A stretch of 64,000 bases of DNA. Source: Candidatus Krumholzibacteriia bacterium. Lineage in GTDB: Bacteria > Krumholzibacteriota > Krumholzibacteriia > LZORAL124-64-63. Below are positions 35,002-43,014 of the stretch, one piece after another (the stretch's first letter is position 1; every line of letters begins with the position of its first letter). Position numbers and translations under genes: made by a program. The stretch is from positions 79,361 to 143,360 of the forward strand of contig JADGDU010000011.1 of NCBI GenBank assembly GCA_016744705.1. The letters are read 5' to 3'. The notes under the pieces are model-generated. The model ran no database searches. It was not told the DNA's origin and saw nothing but the letters and a program-made list of their open reading frames with translations.

Positions 35002-36915
35002 TTACAGTCCCAAAGACATGGGATCAGGCTGCAGATTCTCTGGCGGCACCACAGGCAGTTCCACCAGAAATCGGGACCACTTGCCCGGCACACTGGCCAC
35101 CCGAATATTCCCGCCCAGCCGGATCAATATATCATGCACAATGGAAAGCCCCAGACCAGTGCCCTTACCGGTGGGCTTGGTGGTGTGGAAGAGATCAAAA
35201 ATACGACCCTGTTCTTCGGGTTCAATACCGGTGCCATTGTCCTCAACGCTGATGATAATGCGTTCGTTATCCCAATGGGTCACCACAGTGACGAGGTTTT
35301 TCCGGTCCATGACTTCTTCGGTGGCATCCAGGGCATTTTTCAGAAGGTTGACAAAGACCTGCTGCAGCAGCATGGGGTCGGAGCGAAAGATGGGCACCTG
35401 GGGATCGAAAAGCTGAGTGACGGTGGCACCACTGCGTTTGATCTCAACTCCCAGCAATTCAATGCATTCCACCAGCAGGTCATCCAGGTTGATGGGCATC
35501 ATACCGGTTTGATTTTTGCGCACGAAGCCCAGCAAACTGTGGGTGATCTTGGTACAGCGGGCCACCTGGTAGTGCAGCCGCTGCATGGCTTTGGCCAGAA
35601 TATCCTGGGTTCCTGAATTCAGCAGGTGGCCTTCTTCAGCCAAAGATTCTTCCACCAGGCCAGCGATGGTGTCGATCACGGCCAAGGGATTGTTGATTTC
35701 ATGGGCCACACCGGAGGCCATTTGCCCCACGGCAGCCAGTCGCTCACTGCGGATCAAGTCATTTTTCAACTGCAGACGTTGGGTGATATCCCGGCAGAGG
35801 CAAACCATTTCCAGAGGCTTTCCTTCGGGATCATTGATCAACGTGAGGCTGATATTGCTGATGGCGATGTGCTTATCTTTGGCGCGAAACCTGGCTTCGT
35901 ATTTGGCAGCGTGACCCTCATCAGAAGCTTTTTGAAAAAGGGCATCGAAGGTTTCGGGGTTTTCACAAAGACGGTTGGCCGGTCTGCCAATGACTTCATC
36001 TGGAGTGTAACCAAGAGCCAGCTCGGCACCGTTGTTAAAGGAAAGAACGTTGCCCTGGGGGTCGGTGAGGAAAATCATATCCCGGCTGTTGGCCAGAATT
36101 TCCCGGAGATATTTTTGGGTTTCATCCAGCTGCTCATCCACCTCGTGAAGCTTTTGCTCGCTTTCGAACAGTTCGGTGGTGTCTTCCATCAAGCCATACA
36201 CGCCCACTGTGCGGCGGTTTTCAGTGATGGGGAAGATTGTCACCTGGGCGTGCAATTCCTGACCGGGTGCCTGCAGAGTTCCGGTGGCGCATAAAGTGGC
36301 CCCTGTCCGCATAGCTTCCTGTTCCAGCCGGTGTAACCATTCGGACTGGCCGGCGGGATACAGGGTCAAATCCGTCTGTCCAATGACCTGTTCTTCCTTG
36401 AAACCCAACAGGTGCAAGGCGTGGTTATTCATGAGCAGATATTTGGACTCGGTGTCTTTGATGTAAATGGCCAGGGGAGCGGTGATCACAAAGAGGTTCA
36501 GTTGGCGGCGGGTTTCCTTCAGGTGGCGGCTGTCCACACCCAGGGCCCGGTTCTCTTCAGCCAGAGCGACCATGCCCTGGACCAGGTCAGCTTGCTCTGG
36601 ACCCAGGACGGGCACTTCGACGGGGAGGTGCTGTCTGATGGCTGCCATGCCGCCGGGAATATCGGAACTCAGAATGACCAGGCCGGGTGGATTGGTGGCC
36701 AGAGCCTCAAGGTTGGTGCCGAACTGGGGGATGGCCAATTCCTGCACCAAGTCAGAGATGTTGTTGTCAGGGGAGATGTCGATGACCGTTTGGATCTTGA
36801 TGCGCAACCGGGCCGAGCGAGTGTGGAGGCTGGCCAGCATATTGCCCAGCTCCTCTCCTGCTCCCACCAGGGCCAGCGAAAGTCGAGATTTTCCCTGGGG
36901 GTGGTGGGTGGTCAT
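35002..36915 (-). CDS. PAS-domain histidine kinase
   Basis: A soluble kinase of 637 residues without membrane segments. Order: an N-terminal region resembling a dinucleotide-binding/receiver-like fold (1-110), a short coiled coil, PAS 1 (about 138-260), a coiled coil, PAS 2 (about 275-395), HisKA with phospho-acceptor His405 in GVAHEINNPLAV, and the ATPase domain (NLLKNALDA, DNGTGIE, GKGTGLGLSIV). It overlaps the downstream end of the response regulator gene, its likely partner. The HEINNPL type resembles NtrB/ZraS kinases. Confidence 0.92.
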   Translation of the reverse strand: MTTHHPQGKSRLSLALVGAGEELGNMLASLHTRSARLRIKIQTVIDISPDNNISDLVQELAIPQFGTNLEALATNPPGLVILSSDIPGGMAAIRQHLPVEVPVLGPEQADLVQGMVALAEENRALGVDSRHLKETRRQLNLFVITAPLAIYIKDTESKYLLMNNHALHLLGFKEEQVIGQTDLTLYPAGQSEWLHRLEQEAMRTGATLCATGTLQAPGQELHAQVTIFPITENRRTVGVYGLMEDTTELFESEQKLHEVDEQLDETQKYLREILANSRDMIFLTDPQGNVLSFNNGAELALGYTPDEVIGRPANRLCENPETFDALFQKASDEGHAAKYEARFRAKDKHIAISNISLTLINDPEGKPLEMVCLCRDITQRLQLKNDLIRSERLAAVGQMASGVAHEINNPLAVIDTIAGLVEESLAEEGHLLNSGTQDILAKAMQRLHYQVARCTKITHSLLGFVRKNQTGMMPINLDDLLVECIELLGVEIKRSGATVTQLFDPQVPIFRSDPMLLQQVFVNLLKNALDATEEVMDRKNLVTVVTHWDNERIIISVEDNGTGIEPEEQGRIFDLFHTTKPTGKGTGLGLSIVHDILIRLGGNIRVASVPGKWSRFLVELPVVPPENLQPDPMSLGL

Positions 36916-37418
36916 TCCTGTTCATACTCCTGGCGCAATTCATCGCTCATCTGGATCAGTTCCCGAGGGCTGGTGGTGCTCAGCATGAGAGCTTCCAGTT
37001 TGGATTCGAACTCCGATTTCATCTGGTTGCAGCGGCTTTCATAGGCTGCCAGAATGTTTTTGTGCAGCGCATCAAAATCCAGGGGCTTCATGAGGTAGCG
37101 GAAGGCTTGCAACCGGCCGGCCTCCCAAGCTGATTCGTGACTGCCATGCCCTGTAAGCATTAGAATTTCAATGAATGGCTGGCTCACTCGCAGTTGTTCA
37201 ATGACAGCGATGCCATCCAGGTCGGGCATTTTCAGGTCTACCACGGCCACATCAAACTTCAGCTCACTGGCGGCGCTGATGGCTTCGTAGCCACTGAGGG
37301 CCATGGTCACATCGATGTCCCTTTTGCGCAGCCGATGGGCCAGAAATGTGACCAGATCTTCTTCATCGTCCACCAGCAACAGACGCAGCTTTTTAGATTC
37401 GTCCCTCATGACCAGCAC
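36912..37418 (-). CDS. Single-domain response regulator with C-terminal helix
   Basis: A receiver domain (acidic pair VDDEED, phospho-acceptor Asp61 in VVDLKMPDLDG, Lys in LMKPLD) with a 45-residue helical tail but no DNA-binding domain. The GTG at 37418 fits a GGAAG site; an ATG at 37409 is the alternative. It overlaps the kinase gene by four bases. Output is probably through protein contact or phosphorelay. Confidence 0.9.
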   Translation of the reverse strand: MLVMRDESKKLRLLLVDDEEDLVTFLAHRLRKRDIDVTMALSGYEAISAASELKFDVAVVDLKMPDLDGIAVIEQLRVSQPFIEILMLTGHGSHESAWEAGRLQAFRYLMKPLDFDALHKNILAAYESRCNQMKSEFESKLEALMLSTTSPRELIQMSDELRQEYEQE

Positions 37419-37453
37419 TTTCTTCCGACTGAAAACAGAATTGACTTACAAAG

Positions 37454-37482
37454 ATGATCAGCTCCGAGGGAGACGGTGTCAA
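37454..37482 (-). promoter_or_regulatory. Candidate promoter of response regulator-kinase operon
   Basis: On the minus strand, consensus TTGACA (37482-37477) and GATCAT (37459-37454) are 17 bases apart, about 40 bases before the start codon. Good -35, fair -10. It overlaps the tail of the gap after the radical SAM gene. Confidence 0.45.
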
Positions 37483-37491
37483 GAGTTGGGC

Positions 37492-38382
37492 TCAAAGGCC
37501 CCGTAAAAATTCCGGCTTCAAATCAGATTCATCCCGCCGATCCAGCACCTGGTTCAGCATCCCCATGGCTTTTTCTTTGTCGGTGGGCAGATTCAAGCTC
37601 AGGGGTAAATGATTGCTGGCGTGGTTGGAATGAAAACGGCAACGGGTGAAATTGCTGTTGCCGATGATGATGCGCAATTCTTCCAGCATTCCCCAGGGAT
37701 CGGGAAGTTGAAAATCACCATTTTGGGCTTGCTCAAAGAGAGGTGTGCCCGGCACGAGGGTGGTGGTCAGGGCTCCCACAAAGGGTGGGTCCATGGCGTT
37801 GAGAATTTTTGCGGTGGCTTCGGCGTGGCGATGCGATCCCTGAATCCCCGCCAAACCCAGCATGACCATTACGGAATGACGAATTCCCGCTTCTTTCAGG
37901 AGTTGGGCCGATTCCACTGCCTGGGCGGCGCTGGATCCTTTTTGCACCTGGCTGAGGACCTCTTCGTCACCACTTTCCACTCCGTGGTAAACAATACCCA
38001 GGCCCAGTTCTTTGAGGCGCTGCAACTGGGCAGGAGTTTTGCGCAGGATGCTGCGGGCATCCCCGTATATACCCACCCGCCGAACGGTGGGAATCTTTTC
38101 ACGCAGGGTTAGCATTACCTTTTCCAGAAAATCCTGGGGAAGGATGAGGGCATCCCCATCACAGAGGAAGACCCGGCGCACGACCACGCCGCGGGCGCTC
38201 CAGGTGGCCGCTTCATCAATATCTGCCGCAATGGTGTCCCATTTTTTAATGCGAAAGGCCTGATCGGGATGATCGTACATGGCGCAATAGGTGCATTTGT
38301 TATGGCTGCAGCCCAGAGAAATCTGTAAAAGCAGGCTTTCCGCTTCGGATGGGGGGCGAAAAATTTGGCCGATGTGATCCAT
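37492..38382 (-). CDS. Radical SAM protein
   Basis: A radical SAM enzyme of 296 residues with the cluster motif C-x4-C-x2-C (Cys25, Cys30, Cys33 in GCSHNKCTYC), which is an unusual spacing compared with CxxxCxxC. Later parts (VRRVFLCDGDALILP, GLGIVYHGVESGDEEVL, GIRHSVMVMLGLAG) are like Elp3/HemN-group proteins of the COG1032 type. The start at 38382 follows AAGG by six bases. No substrate can be named; there is no partner gene beside it. Confidence 0.88.
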   Translation of the reverse strand: MDHIGQIFRPPSEAESLLLQISLGCSHNKCTYCAMYDHPDQAFRIKKWDTIAADIDEAATWSARGVVVRRVFLCDGDALILPQDFLEKVMLTLREKIPTVRRVGIYGDARSILRKTPAQLQRLKELGLGIVYHGVESGDEEVLSQVQKGSSAAQAVESAQLLKEAGIRHSVMVMLGLAGIQGSHRHAEATAKILNAMDPPFVGALTTTLVPGTPLFEQAQNGDFQLPDPWGMLEELRIIIGNSNFTRCRFHSNHASNHLPLSLNLPTDKEKAMGMLNQVLDRRDESDLKPEFLRGL

Positions 38383-38520
38383 GGTGTGCCTTTTTTGGGC
38401 CGGATTTGCTTTCCGGCAAAGGAAATCGTGACGGTTGAATGGGAATGCTTCCGAATTTTTCCAAAAAACATTCAATTCTCTGAAAACTGTTCTTTTTTTA
38501 CTGTGCCTTGTAACCTGTTG

Positions 38521-38616
38521 TAATCAAGTGATTAGTGGGTTTTCTTGGGGCGTTTCAATTCTTGAATATCTTTCCCTGTAAAGAAATCACTAGTTTTTTA
38601 TTAAGAAAATCACTTA
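38521..38616. promoter_or_regulatory. AT-rich block with repeated AGTGAT/ATCACT motifs
   Basis: Within the 385-base gap between the radical SAM and M29 genes, TAATCAAGTGATTA (38521-38534) is a perfect palindrome with a two-base centre, and ATCACT recurs in AAATCACTAG and AAAATCACTT to 38616. The pattern suggests several copies of a protein-binding site in front of the structured RNA at 38655-38745, or of the divergent radical SAM promoter. Confidence 0.35.
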
Positions 38617-38654
38617 ATTTACCCGCAAGTGAAACCGAATAGTGAATTCCCCGT

Positions 38655-38745
38655 TATCTAGGGTAGATATCATGGCCGGGATCAACACGTCAGAATAACT
38701 TAGGGCGAGAGTTATTCACCGACAGATCCCGGCCCCCCTTTTTTT
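38655..38745 (+). ncRNA. Candidate small RNA with intrinsic terminator
   Basis: Plus-strand structure with no reading frame. A hairpin TATCTA-GGG-TAGATA (38655-38669) is followed by a 10-bp stem, GGCCGGGATC (38674-38683) with GATCCCGGCC (38725-38734). That stem encloses a second 8-bp stem, GAATAACT (38693-38700) with AGTTATTC (38710-38717), across an internal loop of 9 and 7 bases. CCCC and a run of seven T (38739-38745) follow at once, as in an intrinsic terminator. Both neighbouring genes are on the minus strand, so no plus-strand gene needs this terminator; an independent small RNA is the simplest explanation. I recognise no known RNA class. Confidence 0.5.
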
Positions 38746-38767
38746 ATACAGCTGGTTTTCCCTTCCT

Positions 38768-39931
38768 TCAGTCTATTTCCAGAAACAAACCATCACGAAT
38801 GATGACCTTCTCCAGGGTTGGTCCGCTGAGTTTGACCTCACGAACCACGACCTTTGGCTGGGTTTCGGGGATGTACACCCGGTCCAGGTGGATGACGGCG
38901 TCGGGACTGGAAAAATCATTGGGTCCCACAGAACCGCCAAAATGATCACTGCGACCGAAGGCAATGTGCAGACCCAGTTTTTCATCCAAAAGAATGCTTC
39001 CCGTGGGTTTCAGATTGAAGTCCCCCAACACCCCCAGACCCAGTTCGGCCAGATTGGCGTAGGCTGGTTCAGCCTTGATATGCCGGGCTTCTTCGGCGCT
39101 GGCTGGGCCTTCCGTGAGCACAGCCACAGCCTTGTTGGCTTCAATGCGGTAAAGCACGACCTCATCACCAATTTGCACAGGCATGGTTCCCTGGGAAAGG
39201 CTGGTGTCTCCGGCGATGTTGCCTTCGTAGGGCACGATGTAGGCTTCTCCTGAAGGCAGGTTCCCGGCGATGCCGTTTTCTGGGAATAACCCGCCAGAAG
39301 CGTGGCCGCCGTTGTGCCGCAGGTCCAAAACCAATTCATGTTTTTGGTCACCCACTTCGAAGTGGAAGTCCGCTTGGGTGGCCTCGTCGAGCAGACCTTT
39401 TAAATACCAGACCCGGCGGTTGATCAACTCATAGTCCAAACGCAAGGCGGGAATCATGGATGGCAGAAAGCCAGGCATAGTGGCCGCACGGAAACCGTTG
39501 CCCGTGCTTTGGGCTTGCCGGGTCGCCACTTTCAGGGGAGCGGTGGCCGACAGTTCAGTAGGGGCCATCACCAAAGAATGGGTGGCAAAGAGGTCGGCAA
39601 AAGTTTGCTGCGCACCGGTAGGTTCATCCGCATGGTTGAAGACGGTATCACCATCACCGGAGATCCAGGTGGCAGGCAGGTCTGCGTTGTTGCCGCCAGC
39701 ATTGCGGAACCAGGCCAATGTCAGGCGCTCCAGGCCGAGGGCCTGCATTTCCGGTTGCAGGGCCTTAAACCACCCAGCGGCCATGGAGCGTCGGTTTGCC
39801 CAGTGGTCATTATCAGCCAAGCGCTCGTCGGGCAGGTCCACAATGATGGCCAAGCCGCGGTCCGCTTCCGTAGGTTGGAAGACTCTCTGGACAAGGAGAC
39901 GGAGATCTTCTGATGTGAGGGTCTGGTTCAT
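38768..39931 (-). CDS. M29-like metallopeptidase
   Basis: A 387-residue protein with the C-terminal metal-binding pattern of the M29 (AmpS/aminopeptidase T) family: Glu in GEAYIVPYEGN, Glu in LAELGLG, His in LHIAFGRSDHFGG and the HxD in DAVIHLDRVY. The N-terminal half is less conserved than in usual M29 enzymes. No signal peptide, so cytoplasmic. A GGAG site precedes the ATG. An aminopeptidase activity is likely but not certain given the divergent N-terminal part. Confidence 0.75.
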   Translation of the reverse strand: MNQTLTSEDLRLLVQRVFQPTEADRGLAIIVDLPDERLADNDHWANRRSMAAGWFKALQPEMQALGLERLTLAWFRNAGGNNADLPATWISGDGDTVFNHADEPTGAQQTFADLFATHSLVMAPTELSATAPLKVATRQAQSTGNGFRAATMPGFLPSMIPALRLDYELINRRVWYLKGLLDEATQADFHFEVGDQKHELVLDLRHNGGHASGGLFPENGIAGNLPSGEAYIVPYEGNIAGDTSLSQGTMPVQIGDEVVLYRIEANKAVAVLTEGPASAEEARHIKAEPAYANLAELGLGVLGDFNLKPTGSILLDEKLGLHIAFGRSDHFGGSVGPNDFSSPDAVIHLDRVYIPETQPKVVVREVKLSGPTLEKVIIRDGLFLEID

Positions 39932-40046
39932 GAGATAGCACTCCGGTAAAAGAGGGAAAGATCGCTAGTGTACGTTTACTATTTTATGTTCTATTCTGTC
40001 CCGATGCTCGATTTTTTTTCCAGATCCGTTTTCCAAGGAGGCTTTC

Positions 40047-41237
40047 ATGAGCCACGATCGAGATACGAACATTGCCCTTTTGATTGATTTCGACAATGTC
40101 GCTCTAGGGGCCAGAGATGCGCGGCAGCGTTTCGATATAAATTTTCTTATGCAGCGTTTGCTGGAAAAAGGGAAAATTCTCGTCAAAAAAGCTTATGCAG
40201 ATTGGCACTACTACAAAGAATACATGTCGCCTCTGCATGAGGCGGCCATCGAGTTGATCGAAATTCCCATGCCCCGCATTAGCGGTAAAAACAGCGCCGA
40301 TATCAAGCTGGTGGTGGATGCCATGGAGCTATGCTATTCCAAAGATCATATCGATACTTTTGTCATCGTTTCCGGCGACTCAGATTTTTCGCCGCTGGTG
40401 TCGAAATTGCGGGAAAATAATAAGCGAGTCATTGGTGTGGGTGTGAAAAACTCCAGCAGTCACTTGCTGATCAACAATTGCGACGAGTTTATTTTTTATG
40501 ACAACATTTATCAGGATGCGGTGGGGCAGCCCAAAAGGGCGGTGGGCAATGTGCCTGCAGATAAGCGGGAGATGTTCGAGTTTTTGGTCAGCACCGTACA
40601 GAGCTTATTGCAGGAAAGCCGGGGCGTGCTGTATTCCTCCCTGATCAAAGATACCATGACCCGCAAGATGCCCGATTTCAGCGAACGCAATTATGGCTAC
40701 TCCACCTTTGGGGATCTTTTGGATGAGTCCCGACTCCTGGGTTTGTTGGTGGTGCAGCGCGATGCCCAAGCCGGCGGGACCTGGGTTGTGCAGGGATTGG
40801 GTGATGGTAAACCTTTGGAAAATGAAGAACCAAAGGCTAATCGGCCCTCTTCCCGCCGTAGAAGAGGTTCGCGGGGGCGCGGACGATCTTCATCTGCTGA
40901 GACAGAAGAGAAAAGTGAAGATGGGGCTTCTGCTCCAGACGTGCCTGTGGTTCAGGTGGAAGAAGTGGTGGAGCAGCCGGTTCCCGAGGTCACTCGGAAA
41001 AAGGTGAGCAAAAAGGTTGCCAGTAAAAAGACTGCCAAGAAAACTACTGTGAGTAAAAAGGTGCCTGCTAAAAAGGTGACTAAGAAGACTGTGAAAAAGA
41101 CGGTTACTAAGAAAGCACCAACCAAGAAAACTACGACAAAGAAAGCTGTGACTAAGAAGGCACCGGTCAAAAAAACTTTGGCGAAAAAGGCTGTCACGAA
41201 AAAAATTACCACCAGAAAAAAAGTAACGCGGAATTAA
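40047..41237 (+). CDS. NYN-domain RNase-like protein with LOTUS domain and lysine-rich tail
   Basis: An N-terminal NYN/PIN-like nuclease domain (about 1-155) has acidic residues in LLIDFDNV, NSADIKLVVDAM and VSGDSDFSPL. An OST-HTH/LOTUS domain follows (about 170-245), with the typical LDESRLLGLLVV segment. Next comes an Arg/Gly/Ser-rich linker (RRRRGSRGRGR) and a tail of about 80 residues made almost only of Lys, Thr, Val and Ala in KKxxxKK repeats, like histone H1 or bacterial HU tails. Likely an RNA-cleaving or RNA-binding protein held on nucleic acid by its tail. Strong AAGGAGG site and its own terminator. Confidence 0.88.
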   Translation: MSHDRDTNIALLIDFDNVALGARDARQRFDINFLMQRLLEKGKILVKKAYADWHYYKEYMSPLHEAAIELIEIPMPRISGKNSADIKLVVDAMELCYSKDHIDTFVIVSGDSDFSPLVSKLRENNKRVIGVGVKNSSSHLLINNCDEFIFYDNIYQDAVGQPKRAVGNVPADKREMFEFLVSTVQSLLQESRGVLYSSLIKDTMTRKMPDFSERNYGYSTFGDLLDESRLLGLLVVQRDAQAGGTWVVQGLGDGKPLENEEPKANRPSSRRRRGSRGRGRSSSAETEEKSEDGASAPDVPVVQVEEVVEQPVPEVTRKKVSKKVASKKTAKKTTVSKKVPAKKVTKKTVKKTVTKKAPTKKTTTKKAVTKKAPVKKTLAKKAVTKKITTRKKVTRN

Positions 41238-41269
41238 TTGGTTGTGCCTTTGAAATTGTGTCTGCCTCC

Positions 41270-41306
41270 AACCCGCTTTGCCGCCGCTAGGCAAAGCGGG
41301 TTTTTT
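41270..41306 (+). terminator. Terminator of NYN gene
   Basis: AACCCGCTTTGCC / GGCAAAGCGGGTT with a seven-base loop and a run of six T. Its T-run overlaps the stop codon of the convergent transposase gene. Confidence 0.92.
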
Positions 41307-42440
41307 AATATGCGTGGCTCAATTCATGGTGCCGTTCACATTCAAGGCCTCTCGTACTAACGGTGCCGTCATAATATTCTGCCCAACGAGGAGGCAATTC
41401 AATCTGAGTCCGGAACAACCTCTTCTCCAATAACTCCTCAATCTCCAGTGGTGCTTCCATCATTCCTCGAGCCATCGCCGGAGTGGGGCTTGCTCGCTTC
41501 TTTTCACGCCGACCTTTCATGAAATTCCGCCACACCAACAGGATGGCTAACCGGGAAGCGCTGGCCTGTCTCCGTTTCGACCAGGCAATCGTTTCTCTCT
41601 TATGATTCGCATTGCTATGACGGATTAGAAGATCCAACAAATTCACCTCCCAAAGTGAATTTCTGCTATCACGTTGATTGCACCCGGGGGTGATACGATG
41701 ATCAATAGAAATCTTTAATCGCTTTATTGACCGCCGGTAAGCCGGGTGATCATCGCTGTGAACCAGAGCTGCCTGTTGTTCACCCAATGTCACTTCCAAC
41801 AACTCTTTGATATCATTTTCAATGGCTTTGGGGTCCGGCCGCCCCTGTAGTAACTCTAGCTCCTTTCGCCTCCGCTTTTGCGGTGCTGTCATCCGGCCTT
41901 TACGTCGCAGTTCACTATCGGTGAAGTAGACAAAGAAATCGGTTTCCTTTTCAACGGCGACGTGATGGTGGATAGGGTGGTATTGGCTCAATTCAAATGA
42001 CTCGAAGCCATCGACGACAACAATTTTTACTGGTTGGGTATTTCTCATTTGCTCTTGATGGAAGAGAAAGGAATGCCTCCCCAACCTGGCGATGTGCCGG
42101 TTAATTGTTTCGGGAGCGACTTTGAGATCCCGGGCAATTTGGCGATTTGCCATACCACCGACCGTTTTCATGATGATCTTTTCATCCAGGTCTGGGCGCT
42201 TTTGCCAGTAGTTTTGTGAGAAAGTCTGAGTGCTGAAGCTTCTTTTGCAGGCCTTACATAGAAACCGCTGTACACAGTGAGGCGGATTCTGTCTACGGTA
42301 GTAGCCAATTAACTTTAGGGGTCCATGATTCGGGTATTTTTTTTATAGTATTCATCTCTGGTCTGAGGCAAAGCACAGACCAGACACAAATTCAGAGGCA
42401 CAACCTTTTTGATAAAGAATTCCCTCAAGGTGACGACCAT
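41305..42440 (-). CDS. DDE transposase, IS1/IS1595-like, with -1 frameshift
   Basis: A transposase read in two frames. The first part (from ATG at 42440) carries the first zinc-ribbon pair CLVC; the second frame continues with GYYRRQNPPHCVQRFLCKACKRSFS, the second pair CKAC. Then come an HTH (MANRQIARDLKVAPETINRH) and a DDE core with VVVDGFESF, LVHSDDHPAY and RNSLWEVNLLDLLIRHSNANHKRE. A zinc ribbon split between frames shows the two parts belong together. The switch is -1 and falls at a run of eight A (42344-42337), either programmed slippage or a one-base indel. The intact downstream frame alone begins at an ATG at 42171. No terminal inverted repeats were found. Confidence 0.75.
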
Positions 42441-42526
42441 TATAGCAGGAGACGACTGCATTCTAAAAAATGAGCGGGGATTCACAACCAGAATGCACCA
42501 AAATAACTCATAATGGGAGAGACCTG

Positions 42527-42913
42527 ATGTCCACCGAAACGACAACTGTTGAAAGCATTCTGAATTTATCTGAAGCCATGACCAATCTGGATGGTGATGC
42601 GGAATTGCTGGAAGAGATCCTGGATATCTTTATGGAAACAGCCGAAGACCAGCTAACCAGTATTCAGAACAGCATTGAAGAAAAGGACACAAAGCAAGTG
42701 GCGGTGCAGGCTCACGGCATGAAGGGCGGCGCGTCAAACTTTTGCGCTAAAAAATTCGTGCGTTCGGCCCTGCGATTGGAAACCAAAGCCAAAGACGGAG
42801 ACTTGGATGGTGCTGAGGAATTGTTGGATGGTATGCGGGCGGCTTTTTCTGATTTGAAAGAAGTCTCTGTGGTCATCAACTGGGACGAAGTTGCCAGAAA
42901 CTGGGAAGAGTGA
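42527..42913 (+). CDS. Orphan HPt-domain phosphotransfer protein
   Basis: A 128-residue protein with a histidine-containing phosphotransfer domain. The phospho-acceptor is His63 in AHGMKGGASNF, with the usual helix before it (LLEEILDIFMETAEDQLTSIQNSIE). The start at 42527 has a GGGAG site. There is no kinase or regulator beside it, so it must serve a relay partner encoded elsewhere, possibly one of the orphan receivers in this window. Confidence 0.88.
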   Translation: MSTETTTVESILNLSEAMTNLDGDAELLEEILDIFMETAEDQLTSIQNSIEEKDTKQVAVQAHGMKGGASNFCAKKFVRSALRLETKAKDGDLDGAEELLDGMRAAFSDLKEVSVVINWDEVARNWEE

Positions 42914-42944
42914 TTCAGAATATATTCTGAACCCGAAAATATTA

Positions 42945-42978
42945 ACGGCCGGCCACTGAATGTGGCCGGCCGTTTTTT
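42945..42978 (+). terminator. Terminator of HPt gene
   Basis: ACGGCCGGCCAC / GTGGCCGGCCGT with a short loop and six T. Strong intrinsic terminator. Confidence 0.93.
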
Positions 42979-43014
42979 GAGGGAATCGATCGACCCCTCA
43001 CCTCCACCATAGGC

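Noticed and set aside
40985..41220. Lysine-rich repeats in the NYN gene as a DNA tandem-repeat array
   Set aside because: Repetition is at amino-acid level with varying codons, not a DNA repeat such as a CRISPR or satellite.
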